Below are positions 30,366-39,392 of a stretch of DNA of 43,320 bases, in pieces. Origin of the DNA: CAYWYR01 sp964462685 (lineage in GTDB: Bacteria > Bacteroidota > Ignavibacteria > Kapaibacteriales > UBA2268). The DNA lies in NCBI GenBank assembly GCA_964462685.1, contig CAYWYR010000021.1, positions 1 to 43,320 of the forward strand, written 5' to 3'. Within the stretch, counting starts at the first letter, position 1; each line of letters begins with the position of its first letter. The translations under genes were made by a program, and so were the position numbers. The notes below the pieces were generated by a model. That model was not told the origin of the DNA. It saw only the letters and a program-made list of their open reading frames with translations, and ran no database searches.

Positions 30366-31832
30366 TTATTTCTGGTAGTAGTTAGGGGCTTCTTTTGTTA
30401 TCGATATATCATGGGGGTGGGATTCCCTTAGCCCTGCCGCCGTCATCTGAACAAAGCGAGCGTCTTTCTGTAGTTTCTTGATTGTCGAACAGCCGCAGTA
30501 ACCCATAGCCGCTCTCATTCCGCCTGTCAGCTGGTAAACAGTTTCGAATACTTTCCCTTTGAAAGGCACACGGCCTTCGATACCTTCGGGTACATATTTA
30601 GCTATTTCCGATTCCATATCCTGGAAATACCTATCTGCTGACCCTTCGGCCATAGCACCGAGAGAGCCCATACCCCGATAAACTTTGTATGGCCTGCCCT
30701 CGAATATTACTCTCTCGCCAGGTGATTCTCTGTGTCCGGCGAACATTCCGCCGATCATTACAGATGAAGCGCCCGCAGCAATAGCCTTAGGTATATCCCC
30801 CGTCTGTTTTATGCCGCCGTCCGCGATAACCGGTATATTCTTTTTCGATGCATAGCTAACTGCGTTCATTATAGCTGTTAGCTGAGGTGCACCAACACCG
30901 GCCACGATTCTGGTAGTACAGATCGAACCAGGGCCAATCCCTACTTTCAAGCCGTCAGCACCAGCTTCGATAAGAGCCTCAGCGGCTTCAGCCGTTGCGA
31001 TATTTCCTGCTATTACCTGCAGATCTTTGTGTCTCTTCTTAGCTTCTCTTACAGTATCTATAACAGATTTGGTATGCCCGTGAGCTGTATCAACGAATAC
31101 GGCATCAACCGCCACTTCCATTAATGCGTCTATACGATCTTGGGTGTCGCCCGCGATACCGACTGCCGCCCCGGCCAACAGCCTTCCGTTACTATCCTTG
31201 GCAGCGTGTGGGTGGCTTTTTTTCTTTTGGATATCCTTAAAAGTAATAAGCCCTTTGAGGATTCCGTCTTTATCAACAACAGGTAATTTTTCGATTCGAT
31301 GTTTTTGTAGTAGGCTTTCGGCTTTTTCAAGAGTAGTACCTTCTGGTGCCGTAACAAGGTTGTCTCTGGTCATTACGTCGCCGATTGCTTTTCTCGGCGA
31401 AGGATTAAAGCGTAAATCGCGATTAGTGATAATGCCAATAAGCTTATTGTCGGAGTCTACGATTGGGATTCCAGATATGGAATACTTACTCATCAACTGG
31501 AGGGCATCCTTTACCTTCTTTTCAGATGTGAGAGTAATAGGATCCATTATCATCCCGCTCTCCGATCTCTTGACTTTATCTACTTCTTCAGCCTGATCAG
31601 CAATTGACATATTTTTATGGATAACACCGAGACCGCCTTCCCGAGCCATGGCAATCGCCATTTCATTTTCGGTCACAGTATCCATCGCAGCAGATAGAAA
31701 AGGAAGATTCAATTCTATACGCTGGGTAAGATTTGTTTTAAGAGAGGCATCTTTCGGAAGTATTTCCGAATAGGCAGGCATAAGGAGCACATCATCGTAG
31801 GTAATGCCAGTATAAAGTACCTTGTCTTTCAT
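30366..31832 (-). CDS. guaB: Inosine-5'-monophosphate dehydrogenase
   Basis: A 488-residue IMP dehydrogenase that oxidises IMP to XMP with NAD+, the committed step of GMP synthesis. The barrel starts YTGITYDDVLLMPAYSEILP. Two CBS domains are inserted at about 95-205 (MIMDPITLTSEKKVKDALQL; DVMTRDNLVTAPEGTTLEKA). The catalytic Cys is in KVGIGPGSICTTRIVAGVG. The flap region GMGSLGAMAEGSADRYFQ is intact. The length and order are canonical. A purE gene lies elsewhere in the window (35926-36420), but the two are not in one operon. Confidence 0.98.
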   Translation of the reverse strand: MKDKVLYTGITYDDVLLMPAYSEILPKDASLKTNLTQRIELNLPFLSAAMDTVTENEMAIAMAREGGLGVIHKNMSIADQAEEVDKVKRSESGMIMDPITLTSEKKVKDALQLMSKYSISGIPIVDSDNKLIGIITNRDLRFNPSPRKAIGDVMTRDNLVTAPEGTTLEKAESLLQKHRIEKLPVVDKDGILKGLITFKDIQKKKSHPHAAKDSNGRLLAGAAVGIAGDTQDRIDALMEVAVDAVFVDTAHGHTKSVIDTVREAKKRHKDLQVIAGNIATAEAAEALIEAGADGLKVGIGPGSICTTRIVAGVGAPQLTAIMNAVSYASKKNIPVIADGGIKQTGDIPKAIAAGASSVMIGGMFAGHRESPGERVIFEGRPYKVYRGMGSLGAMAEGSADRYFQDMESEIAKYVPEGIEGRVPFKGKVFETVYQLTGGMRAAMGYCGCSTIKKLQKDARFVQMTAAGLRESHPHDISITKEAPNYYQK

Positions 31833-31901
31833 ATATGCCCTCGCTGGATTATTTGATTATTGTAAATACCGTAATAAATATTACCTATTAAACTAAAGTA
31901 T

Positions 31902-32318
31902 TTACTTGCCGGAATTATATTTATCTATGGCAGAGAGTCTGTTTTCAAGCATTTCGATATCTCTAACAGTCTGGATATTGCCTCCTTTGTCAGGATCGGC
32001 TAACTGTTGCTGAAGAGAAGCTATTTCTTTTGTCACAACATCGACATGATCATCTTTTGCGCTCGAGGCATCTTCAACAATCACAGATACCTTATTATCA
32101 CTGATCTCGACAAAGCCTTCACTGGTGGCAAAAACATTCTCTAAGGTGCCGTTCGCAGAAATCTTGATATGGCCTATATCTAAGGAAGACACAAGCGGAG
32201 CGTGGTCCTTTAGTACTTCGAATGATGATTTAGAACCTGGGAGTGTTACGGAATCCGCATAACCAGTAAAAACCATTTCCTTAGGCGTAACGATATCTAC
32301 TTGTAGCTTACCTTCCAT
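31902..32318 (-). CDS. atpC: ATP synthase F1 subunit epsilon
   Basis: A 138-residue epsilon subunit of the central stalk, which couples rotation and can inhibit ATP hydrolysis. The N-terminal beta-sandwich is clear (LQVDIVTPKEMVFTGYADSV, TLPGSKSSFEVLKDHAPLVS). The C-terminal helical hairpin holds EIASLQQQLADPDKGG. It follows atpD on the same strand with a 108-bp gap that contains a stable hairpin. The other ATP synthase genes are not in the window; a split atpDC operon separate from the rest is common in Bacteroidota and Chlorobi relatives. Confidence 0.95.
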   Translation of the reverse strand: MEGKLQVDIVTPKEMVFTGYADSVTLPGSKSSFEVLKDHAPLVSSLDIGHIKISANGTLENVFATSEGFVEISDNKVSVIVEDASSAKDDHVDVVTKEIASLQQQLADPDKGGNIQTVRDIEMLENRLSAIDKYNSGK

Positions 32319-32368
32319 TGTATTGACCTTTTATTTTAATTTTTACTGAGTGATTAAATATAAATACA

Positions 32369-32398
32369 GCCCGTACATCTTCTGATAAAGGTACGGGC
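32369..32398 (-). terminator. Hairpin between atpD and atpC
   Basis: GCCCGTAC (32369-32376) pairs perfectly with GTACGGGC (32391-32398) around a 14-nt loop. The T-tract after it on the minus strand is weak (TGTATTTATATTT). It could partly terminate transcription, lowering atpC message relative to atpD, or protect the upstream message from decay. Confidence 0.6.
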
Positions 32399-32426
32399 CG
32401 CATAAGCAACTAACTCTTACAGGCTA

Positions 32427-33836
32427 TTAATTGCCTGATTTTTTGTGTGCTTCGATTACCTCGTCTATTGTCCCTTTATAAGAGAACATATTCTCGGGTA
32501 TCTCGTCGCAATCGCCATCTAAAATAGCTTTGAAACCAGCGATAGTATCTTCTACCTTTACATAACGGCCTTCGAAACCTGTAAACTGTTCAGCAACAGA
32601 GAAAGGCTGAGAGAAGAATTTCTGGATTTTACGTGCTCTGTATACAGTGATCTTATCTTCATCAGAAAGCTCATCCATACCGAGGATATTAATGATATCC
32701 TGCAGGTCTTTATAAGTCTGGAGTGTCCTTACGCACTGTGAAGCAACATCGTAGTGGTTCTGCCCGATAATATTCGGATCCATGATACGAGAAGTCGAAT
32801 CTAGCGGATCAACCGCAGGATAAAGACCAAGGTTCGCAATATCACGGGAAAGTACTGTTTTCGCGTCAAGGTGGGCGAAAGTATTTGCAGGTGCAGGGTC
32901 GGTAAGGTCATCGGCAGGAACGTAAACGGCCTGTACAGATGTGATCGACCCTTTGTTAGTAGATGCGATGCGTTCTTGAAGCGCGCCCATCTCTGTTGCA
33001 AGTGTTGGCTGGTAACCTACGGCTGAAGGCATACGGCCAAGAAGTGCAGATACCTCTGAACCCGCTTGGGTAAACCTGAAGATATTATCTACGAAGAGAA
33101 GTACGTCACGGCCTTCGCCATCACGGAAATATTCCGCAAGCGTAAGGGCGGTAAGTGCCACACGTGATCTCGCCCCCGGAGGCTCGTTCATCTGGCCGAA
33201 AACAAGACAGGTTTTATCCAGTACCCCTGATTCTTCCATCTCTCTGTAAAGGTCATTACCTTCACGAGAGCGCTCGCCAACACCCGCAAAGCAAGAGTAA
33301 CCACCGTGCTGCTTTGCGATATTATTGATAAGCTCTTGGATTACAACGGTTTTACCTACACCGGCACCGCCGAAAAGACCAGTTTTACCACCTTTGGTAA
33401 ACGGTTGGATAAGGTCTATGACCTTGATACCGGTCTCAAACATATCAGATGTTGTAGAAAGAGACGTGAATTCAGGTGACGACCTGTGTATCGGCCATCT
33501 CTCTTTTGTATCAAGCTCAGGCTTACCATCGATAGCGTTACCAGTAACGTTTAGCATACGCCCAAGTACTTCCTGGCCTACGGGAACAGTTATCGGCTTG
33601 CCAGTATCATAAACGGTAGTTCCACGAACCATACCGTCGGTGGACTCCATCGCTACAGAGCGAACCCTGTCTTCCCCAAGGTGCTGCTGAACCTCGCAAA
33701 TAAGCGTTGATTCCGCACCAGTCTCTGGGGATTGCATAGTTATCTGCAACGCATTCAGAACCGGAGGTATTTCACCGTTTTTAAATTCTACGTCAATTAC
33801 AGGGCCGACAACCTGTACTACTTTTCCTTCGTTCAT
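32427..33836 (-). CDS. atpD: ATP synthase F1 subunit beta
   Basis: A 469-residue catalytic subunit. The Walker A motif is GLFGGAGVGKTVVIQEL, the catalytic Glu lies in AGVGERSREGNDLY, the Walker B is DVLLFVDNIFRF, and the DELSDEDK (DELSEED) segment is near the C-terminus. All are intact and the length is normal. With epsilon it forms a two-gene unit. The upstream promoter matches the Bacteroidota consensus well. No alpha or gamma gene is adjacent. Confidence 0.99.
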   Translation of the reverse strand: MNEGKVVQVVGPVIDVEFKNGEIPPVLNALQITMQSPETGAESTLICEVQQHLGEDRVRSVAMESTDGMVRGTTVYDTGKPITVPVGQEVLGRMLNVTGNAIDGKPELDTKERWPIHRSSPEFTSLSTTSDMFETGIKVIDLIQPFTKGGKTGLFGGAGVGKTVVIQELINNIAKQHGGYSCFAGVGERSREGNDLYREMEESGVLDKTCLVFGQMNEPPGARSRVALTALTLAEYFRDGEGRDVLLFVDNIFRFTQAGSEVSALLGRMPSAVGYQPTLATEMGALQERIASTNKGSITSVQAVYVPADDLTDPAPANTFAHLDAKTVLSRDIANLGLYPAVDPLDSTSRIMDPNIIGQNHYDVASQCVRTLQTYKDLQDIINILGMDELSDEDKITVYRARKIQKFFSQPFSVAEQFTGFEGRYVKVEDTIAGFKAILDGDCDEIPENMFSYKGTIDEVIEAHKKSGN

Positions 33837-33925
33837 ATTTTTATAGACCTTTAAGGAAGAAAATTAAGTTCTTATCCAAACACCTGACCTGAACACTGTT
33901 TTAGCAAGTGTTTCATTTCAGAACA

Positions 33926-33956
33926 CAAAAATAGGCAAAAGGTAAGTCTTAGGCAA
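33926..33956 (-). promoter_or_regulatory. Promoter of atpD
   Basis: On the minus strand TTG (33956-33954, within TTTTTG), exactly 20 nt, then TATTTTTG (33933-33926). This matches TTG-N(19-21)-TAnnTTTG of Bacteroidota primary sigma factors. The leader to the ATG at 33836 would be about 80-85 nt. Confidence 0.75.
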
Positions 33957-34057
33957 AAAGACACCGCCAATTCCTTCTAATATTTCAAAACTTTCATTTT
34001 GTCTATGGGTTAAATTAACTTAGATTGATTTTTTCTTTACAAACACAGCTAAATGAT

Positions 34058-35194
34058 ATGACTAAGATTCTCTTTTTCCTCACTACCCTTACTACTGCTT
34101 TTACGGTGATTTACGCCGAGACAGACGCTGAGATGATCGGCAAGATCGACTCGGTTTATGAGTTTGAAGAGATCATAAATATTGAAAGGACTGAGATTAA
34201 GAATCAAAACAGCACTGGAACCTGCTGGTCATTCGCCGGGAACTCTTTTTTAGAATCAGAACTTATCAGGATGGGAAAAGGCGAGCATAATCTATCGGAA
34301 ATGTTCATAGTCCGTAATATTTATCCTGAAAAAGCAGAGAACTATGTTCGCTACCACGGCAAAGCACAGTTTGGCCAAGGAGCACTGGCACATGATGTAC
34401 TTAACGCCATAGATAAATATGGCGTAGTACCAGAGGAAGTGTACTCAGCACGCCCAGAAAACGATTACCTAAACCATAACGAGATGTTCTCTATTCTCGA
34501 ATCACTTGTCAGAAGTATCACTACAACCCGCCCCAAAAACAGAACAGACAAGTGGATGGATGCTTTCAACGGGATTATCGACGCGTATCTGGGCGAAGAA
34601 CCAGAAGAATTTACATATAGGGGCAAACAGTACACACCCAAATCATTCGCTGCGGTGCTAGGCTTAAGTAAGGACGATTATGTAGACATCACTTCCTTTA
34701 CCCATCACCCATTTGGGGAGAAGATAGTTTTAGAAGTGCCCGATAACTGGTCGCGTGGGGAGTTTCTGAATGTACCGATGAGCCGCATGCTGGATCTGAC
34801 CGTAAAAGCTTTGGAGAACGGTTATTCTGTAAATTGGGGCTCGGATGTCAGTGAACCCGGGTTCAAGTCCGATTATGGCTTAGCAATCAATCCAGAGGAT
34901 ATAAAGCAGATGCAGCTCGATAAAGAAGAGATAAAATGGGACAGTATCTACACCGAGATAGATATCACACAGCAGATACGCCAAGATGACTTCGATACCT
35001 ACCTCACACAAGATGATCACGGTATGCACATCGTGGGCATTGCCAAAGATAAACTTGATAGAAAATACTTTATCGTTAAAAACTCATGGGGCACGAAACG
35101 GCCGGGTCGTAATGGCTATCTTTACGTTTCCTTCCCCTACTTTATGCACAAGACTACAAGCATACAGATGCATAAGGATATGGTGGGAATGTAA
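34058..35194 (+). CDS. Secreted C1B (bleomycin hydrolase/PepC-like) cysteine peptidase
   Basis: A 378-residue papain-superfamily peptidase. ATG 34058 begins a clean signal peptide (MTKILFFLTTLTTAFTVIYA, cleavage after residue 20); a TTG 33 bp upstream is less likely. The active site is complete: oxyanion Gln50 and catalytic Cys56 in NQNSTGTCWSFAGNSFLE, His at about 321 in DDHGMHIVGIA, and Asn at about 342 in VKNSWGT. The insertions and NYVRYHGKAQFGQGALAHDV region fit the C1B family, which usually acts as an aminopeptidase. PepC and bleomycin hydrolase are normally cytoplasmic; secreted forms are frequent in Bacteroidota. It is divergent from atpD. Confidence 0.92.
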   Translation: MTKILFFLTTLTTAFTVIYAETDAEMIGKIDSVYEFEEIINIERTEIKNQNSTGTCWSFAGNSFLESELIRMGKGEHNLSEMFIVRNIYPEKAENYVRYHGKAQFGQGALAHDVLNAIDKYGVVPEEVYSARPENDYLNHNEMFSILESLVRSITTTRPKNRTDKWMDAFNGIIDAYLGEEPEEFTYRGKQYTPKSFAAVLGLSKDDYVDITSFTHHPFGEKIVLEVPDNWSRGEFLNVPMSRMLDLTVKALENGYSVNWGSDVSEPGFKSDYGLAINPEDIKQMQLDKEEIKWDSIYTEIDITQQIRQDDFDTYLTQDDHGMHIVGIAKDKLDRKYFIVKNSWGTKRPGRNGYLYVSFPYFMHKTTSIQMHKDMVGM

Positions 35195-35281
35195 TTTAAT
35201 TTATCAATTTAAGTTTGATTAGTTGAAAGAATTGTCTTATATATTAGGGTATGATAACACTTATATAATTTATCTTAATTT

Positions 35282-35539
35282 CTAATCGTAATGGTGTTTA
35301 CATTTGGCTATATAAATACAATCATCTACTACTTTATATATCAGTCTATGTTCAAGATCTATCCTTCGAGACCAATATCCGCTGTATTGGTATTTTAGAG
35401 GTTCGGGTTTTCCTACTCCTTGGAAACGTGTTGAAGCTATATCTTTGATTAGTCGATTGATTTTTTTTACATACTTAATATCAGTTTTCAACCAGTATTG
35501 ATATTCCTCCCATGATTCGTCAGTGAAGATATATTTCAT
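35282..35539 (-). CDS. yoeB: YoeB-family mRNA interferase toxin
   Basis: An 85-residue YoeB. The fold and active-site segments are intact: KYIFTDESWEEYQYWLKTD, KPEPLKYQYSGYWSRRIDLE and HRLIYKVVDD, ending in the typical CKHHYD tail whose terminal His-Tyr pair is catalytic in E. coli YoeB. It cleaves mRNA in the ribosomal A site when freed from its antitoxin. It overlaps the antitoxin gene by 4 bp. Confidence 0.94.
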   Translation of the reverse strand: MKYIFTDESWEEYQYWLKTDIKYVKKINRLIKDIASTRFQGVGKPEPLKYQYSGYWSRRIDLEHRLIYKVVDDCIYIAKCKHHYD

Positions 35540-35793
35540 TCCTCAATCAACATTTTCTCTTCTCCCAAGCCTGCTTCTATTTTCGCTATTGAAGAATCTA
35601 ATCTATCTCTGTTTTTTTTGGATGAAAGTTCGTGTTTTGTAGCTGACATAGAATTGTATTCTTCTAACGACAAGACTACTACACCGGAGTTATCATTGCG
35701 GTTGATAATCAAAGTCTCGAAATCATTTGTTACTGAATCGAGATATGACTTTAGATTTTTTCTGAAATCAGTGATTGTGGTACTTAGCATCAA
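35536..35793 (-). CDS. yefM: YefM/Phd-family antitoxin
   Basis: An 85-residue Phd/YefM antitoxin. The N-terminal DNA-binding fold holds STTITDFRKNLKSYLDSV and VVVLSLEEYNSM. The C-terminal tail (IAKIEAGLGEEKMLIEE) is the disordered, acidic toxin-binding part. It precedes yoeB with a 4-bp overlap and has a strong ribosome site (GGAGGG). Two TGTACA hexamers just upstream form the known YefM-YoeB operator, so the pair is expected to repress itself. Confidence 0.93.
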   Translation of the reverse strand: MMLSTTITDFRKNLKSYLDSVTNDFETLIINRNDNSGVVVLSLEEYNSMSATKHELSSKKNRDRLDSSIAKIEAGLGEEKMLIEE

Positions 35794-35814
35794 CTTATTC
35801 CCTCCAAAAATAAA

Positions 35815-35832
35815 TGTACAGGTTGTTGTACA
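35815..35832 (-). promoter_or_regulatory. YefM-YoeB operator (paired TGTACA)
   Basis: TGTACA at 35815-35820 and 35827-35832, 12 bp centre to centre, 22 bp upstream of the yefM start. The E. coli YefM-YoeB complex is known to bind paired palindromes with a TGTACA core at this spacing, so both the hexamer and the geometry are conserved here. Confidence 0.85.
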
Positions 35833-35925
35833 CGAAACAACGTATTTATTTTCAGATTGTTATCTGAGAATAAAGGTATATATAATACTTGATAAGCCTC
35901 ATATTAATCTCTTTATATACCCGTA

Positions 35926-36420
35926 TCAGTTAAATGCCTCTCCCTCATTCTTCTTCCTAGATAGCTCTTCCAATTCCTTTTTATATTCTGTCATCTTACC
36001 AGCTAAATCATTATCTGCAGTAGCCAGTATCTGTACGGCAAGAATCCCGGCGTTCATTCCGCCTCCGATAGCCACAGTTGCAACAGGCACTCCCGGGGGC
36101 ATCTGTACTATTGAGTATAGCGAATCTGTGCCTGACATAGTACTGCTTTTAACCGGCACACCGATCACAGGCAAAATAGTGGCCGCTGCAATCATACCTG
36201 GCAGATGAGCCGCGCCGCCCGCACCGGCTATGACTACTTTCAGGCCTCGCTCGGATGCCGTTCTGCCGTATTCGATCATATCGAATGGGGTTCGGTGGGC
36301 TGATACAACACGCATCTCATAGCTGATTCCGAATTTTCTCATGATATCGGCAGCGGGCTGCATCGTCGGCAGATCAGAATCGCTGCCCATTATTATTCCG
36401 ACAAGTGGTGCGTTTTCCAT
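35926..36420 (-). CDS. purE: N5-carboxyaminoimidazole ribonucleotide mutase
   Basis: A 164-residue class I PurE that converts N5-CAIR to CAIR in purine synthesis. The signature motifs are GIIMGSDSDLPTMQPA, VVSAHRTPFDMIEYG (with the catalytic His) and VIAGAGGAAHLPGMIAA, followed by LPVIGVPVKSST and GVPVATVAIGGGMNAGILAV. The length is typical. Its usual partner purK is not next to it. It is divergent from the OsmC-type gene, with 173 bp between that show no clear promoter boxes. Confidence 0.97.
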   Translation of the reverse strand: MENAPLVGIIMGSDSDLPTMQPAADIMRKFGISYEMRVVSAHRTPFDMIEYGRTASERGLKVVIAGAGGAAHLPGMIAAATILPVIGVPVKSSTMSGTDSLYSIVQMPPGVPVATVAIGGGMNAGILAVQILATADNDLAGKMTEYKKELEELSRKKNEGEAFN

Positions 36421-36593
36421 TTTTAATTATATGTCCTATCTTGTGATTTCAATAGACACGCAAAATAACGATATTATCTCATACCGGACGATCTTACAGA
36501 TAGCGAAACGCAGGTAGCGATACGGTAAGGCTTATCGGGTAAATACGTATCAATTGTTATATCAAGAAAAACAATAACAAAATATCTAAAACC

Positions 36594-37010
36594 ATGCAGA
36601 GTACGATACAATACCAAGGCGGAAAAAAATTTGCCGCAGACAACCACCGCGGCCATATCACAATGTTTGATAGTGATGGCGAAGGGGCTGAAAATAGCGC
36701 GCCCTCCCCTATGGAAGTAATGCTGCAAACTGTAGCCGGTTGTACTGGTATGGATATAATATCGGTAATGGGTAAAAAACGTAAAACAGTCAATAGTTTC
36801 AAAATTGAGATAATGGGCAACCGCCGTGATGAACACCCCAGAATATTCACCGATATTCAAATCAAATATATTCTGGACAGCCCCGACGCAACCGACAAGG
36901 ACTTCACCCGGGCTATAGAGCTCTCAATGGAAAAGTACTGTGGGGCATCTGGAGTGATGAAAGCCAGCGGCGCCATATTTACTTGGACACATGAACTGCT
37001 AGGCCAATAA
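36594..37010 (+). CDS. OsmC-family protein (YhfA-like)
   Basis: A 138-residue OsmC/Ohr-superfamily protein. The first conserved Cys is in VAGCTGMDIISVMGKKR (about residue 60) and the second in EKYCGASGVMKASG (about 119), which form the redox pair of the superfamily. The CTGMD sequence is typical of the YhfA-like subgroup rather than of true Ohr. Members of the superfamily reduce hydroperoxides; the role of the YhfA branch is less clear. It stands alone, divergent from purE and convergent with the histidine kinase gene. Confidence 0.88.
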   Translation: MQSTIQYQGGKKFAADNHRGHITMFDSDGEGAENSAPSPMEVMLQTVAGCTGMDIISVMGKKRKTVNSFKIEIMGNRRDEHPRIFTDIQIKYILDSPDATDKDFTRAIELSMEKYCGASGVMKASGAIFTWTHELLGQ

Positions 37011-37039
37011 TATATAAACCCAAATATCGGCTATTATAA

Positions 37040-38254
37040 CTAAGCCTGCTCCAGATAGATACTCGCACTGGTACCCTTACCGGGTTCTGATTCTATCTCA
37101 AGTTGTGTGCCGAGAGTTTGAGATATATCCGTGCAGACTTTTAGCCCGAGCCCGTAACCAATTTCCTGTGACGTACCCCTCGATATCTCATAGTTATCAA
37201 GGTTTTTTACATATTGCAAACGCTCATCAGTCAGCCCTATCCCGCTATCGTTTACAGTTAGTTTTAGACTGTTGCCAACTGGTGTGCAATCGATAATTAT
37301 CTTACCGCCCTCTGGGGTGAATTTTATCGCATTACCTATTAGATTTCTCACAATAGTACCGAGAAGGTTTATATCAGTACTGATTTTATAATCCTTGGCA
37401 CAAGTCCTTACTATTTTGATAGCTTTTCTTTCAGCTAGCTGGGACTGTATATCCTGAGCGGCGGATACCACATTGGAAAGCATCACAGTTTCCTTGTCTA
37501 CCGATAAAGATTTACCGACGTTTGTGCTCCACTCAAGTATCGATAATATCAGTTCATAAGACTGATCAGAAGATTTTGTTATACTGTCAATGATATCACA
37601 GTAATACTTTTTTTCTTTATCACCGATATCCGCATTTTCTGAAATACTGTCGCTAAGCATTTTTAGCAGAGTAGAATAGCTACCTATAGGGCCTTTAAGA
37701 TCATGGCTCAGTATTTTATAAAGAAAGGATTTTCTCTCCAACTCTTTTTCGAGCTCGATGTTTTTCTTTCTCAGTTTAAATAAAGAAATAACCTGGCGGC
37801 CAAGGTTCTGAAGCAACTTAATTTGATGGTCAGTGAGCTTTTTAGGTTTGGAATCGATCACGCATAATGTTCCCAAAGGCATACCGCTTTCATCCTTAAG
37901 GGGCACTCCGCCGTAATACCTGATCTTTGGGGCATCGGTTACCAAGGGATTATCTGTGAAACGCTCGTCGACTTTAGCGTTCTCTATCTCAAAGAAATGA
38001 TCTGGCTCATTTATAGCATGAGCGCAGAATGCAATATCGCGAGAAGTTTCTTCGGCATCCAAACCATATCTGGATTTGAACCACTGCCTATCTTCTGTAA
38101 TCAGTGAAACCAGTGATATTTCGGTTCCGGCTATCCCTGCCGCCAGCTCGGTTAATTCATCATATTCTCTTTCAGGAAGAGTATCTACAATCCTGAGTTC
38201 ATTTAACGCTCTTAAACGTTGTTTCTCATTATTAGGGATTTTCGGTCTAATCAT
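37040..38254 (-). CDS. GAF-domain sensor histidine kinase
   Basis: A 404-residue soluble histidine kinase. A GAF domain occupies about 25-165 (the typical ALNELRIVDTLPEREYDELT start and DRQWFKSRYGLDAEETSRDI). The dimerisation domain has the phospho-accepting His in YKILSHDLKGPIGSY. The ATPase domain shows N-box RNLIGNAIKFTPEGG, G1 NDSGIGL and G2 GYGLGLKVC. There are no membrane segments or receiver domain, and no response regulator gene is adjacent, so it is an orphan sensor. The signal bound by the GAF domain is unknown. Its start is 5 bp from the stop of the DUF3298 lipoprotein gene, so both are in one transcript. Confidence 0.92.
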   Translation of the reverse strand: MIRPKIPNNEKQRLRALNELRIVDTLPEREYDELTELAAGIAGTEISLVSLITEDRQWFKSRYGLDAEETSRDIAFCAHAINEPDHFFEIENAKVDERFTDNPLVTDAPKIRYYGGVPLKDESGMPLGTLCVIDSKPKKLTDHQIKLLQNLGRQVISLFKLRKKNIELEKELERKSFLYKILSHDLKGPIGSYSTLLKMLSDSISENADIGDKEKKYYCDIIDSITKSSDQSYELILSILEWSTNVGKSLSVDKETVMLSNVVSAAQDIQSQLAERKAIKIVRTCAKDYKISTDINLLGTIVRNLIGNAIKFTPEGGKIIIDCTPVGNSLKLTVNDSGIGLTDERLQYVKNLDNYEISRGTSQEIGYGLGLKVCTDISQTLGTQLEIESEPGKGTSASIYLEQA

Positions 38255-38259
38255 CAGCT

Positions 38260-39243
38260 TTAATCTACCTCTATAAACATCCTGCGAGCAGGTGTGCTAT
38301 CTAACATAAATGTTGAAATATTCTCATAAGGGATGTAAATGACTGTTTCCCCCAGAGCATAAGGCGCTATCTCGTATGGCGGGTAATTGAACTCAACCCC
38401 ACCGTTGAGAAGAATAAAATTATCCGTTGCCTCAATTTCGGATGGTTCAAAATAACCATAAGCCATAAGCACCTCATCATCTGTTCCTTTCAGATCAACG
38501 GTGCTGTAATACTCACTGTTTTGGCCCATTTCTCTTCTCGCGCTATCGGCCATCATACCCTTAATCAAAGTCGAAAGCTTTTTGCGTGATTTTCTCTCTG
38601 TTATAAATACGTCTTCAAATTGAAGAAGAGAATTATCATGCAAATCATAATTGCGGAACTCCTTGCCGTAAATGCCGTGTGCGCCGCCTCTGTAAATACT
38701 GAAATTAGCCTCAAATGTTAATATACCGTAGTTGTTGTGCCGTGTAACAATACTTATATCATCATTATAAGCCGGTATTCCACTATTGTAGCCAAAGTCT
38801 CTGGTAAATTCAGTTAGCAGGGAATCGAAATACTGCTTAGGAGATGTAAAGACAATATCTTCATCCGAGTATCTAAAACGTGAAGTAGCTAAAGATAATA
38901 CGTCCTTATTTATCCGAGTAGCTACGTTATTAGTTTCAGAAAGGGGGTTGGAAAGCTCACCTTCGTAACCTTCTTCATGCAGGAAATACTCTGGATATCT
39001 GAGATTCAAACTTACGCAGATTGGATTCACAGTAGTATCGCAATCGGGATCGGAATATGATATATTCCTTACTTTTATAAAAAGCCTGTCGGTTTTGATA
39101 TCTGAAATACCCGGCTTTTCAGCCTGTTGGTCATCAGTTCCGCAACCTGCTATCAAGAACAAAACACAAATATGTATAAATATAACCGTAGCCAGATTCA
39201 CAGGCACGATAAAACCATAAATGTGTTTATTTATTGACAACAA
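38260..39243 (-). CDS. DUF3298/DUF4163 lipoprotein
   Basis: A 327-residue predicted lipoprotein: hydrophobic segment then lipobox (FIHICVLFLIAGC, Cys at about 34). The mature part matches the RsiV-like DUF4163-DUF3298 architecture: a first strand-rich half with CVSLNLRYPEYF, then ILTFEANFSIYRGGAHGIYG, and a C-terminal GGVEFNYPPYEIAPYALGE motif diagnostic of DUF3298. In Bacillus the RsiV relative binds lysozyme; here no anti-sigma segment is present. It is the first gene of a pair with the GAF histidine kinase (5-bp gap), which may hint at an envelope-signal link, though this is only inference. Confidence 0.85.
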   Translation of the reverse strand: MLSINKHIYGFIVPVNLATVIFIHICVLFLIAGCGTDDQQAEKPGISDIKTDRLFIKVRNISYSDPDCDTTVNPICVSLNLRYPEYFLHEEGYEGELSNPLSETNNVATRINKDVLSLATSRFRYSDEDIVFTSPKQYFDSLLTEFTRDFGYNSGIPAYNDDISIVTRHNNYGILTFEANFSIYRGGAHGIYGKEFRNYDLHDNSLLQFEDVFITERKSRKKLSTLIKGMMADSARREMGQNSEYYSTVDLKGTDDEVLMAYGYFEPSEIEATDNFILLNGGVEFNYPPYEIAPYALGETVIYIPYENISTFMLDSTPARRMFIEVD

Positions 39244-39392
39244 CTATTCGAATCTCAAAGTGGTAGCTTACAATACTGCAAATTAATGCTTTACACCCAA
39301 AAGAATGTCAGTAATTATAACTAGGGTATTAAGATGTATAAGCATTCAAACTATGAGACGAACCTAACGGTTGTTATTATGCCGGCAGACTA

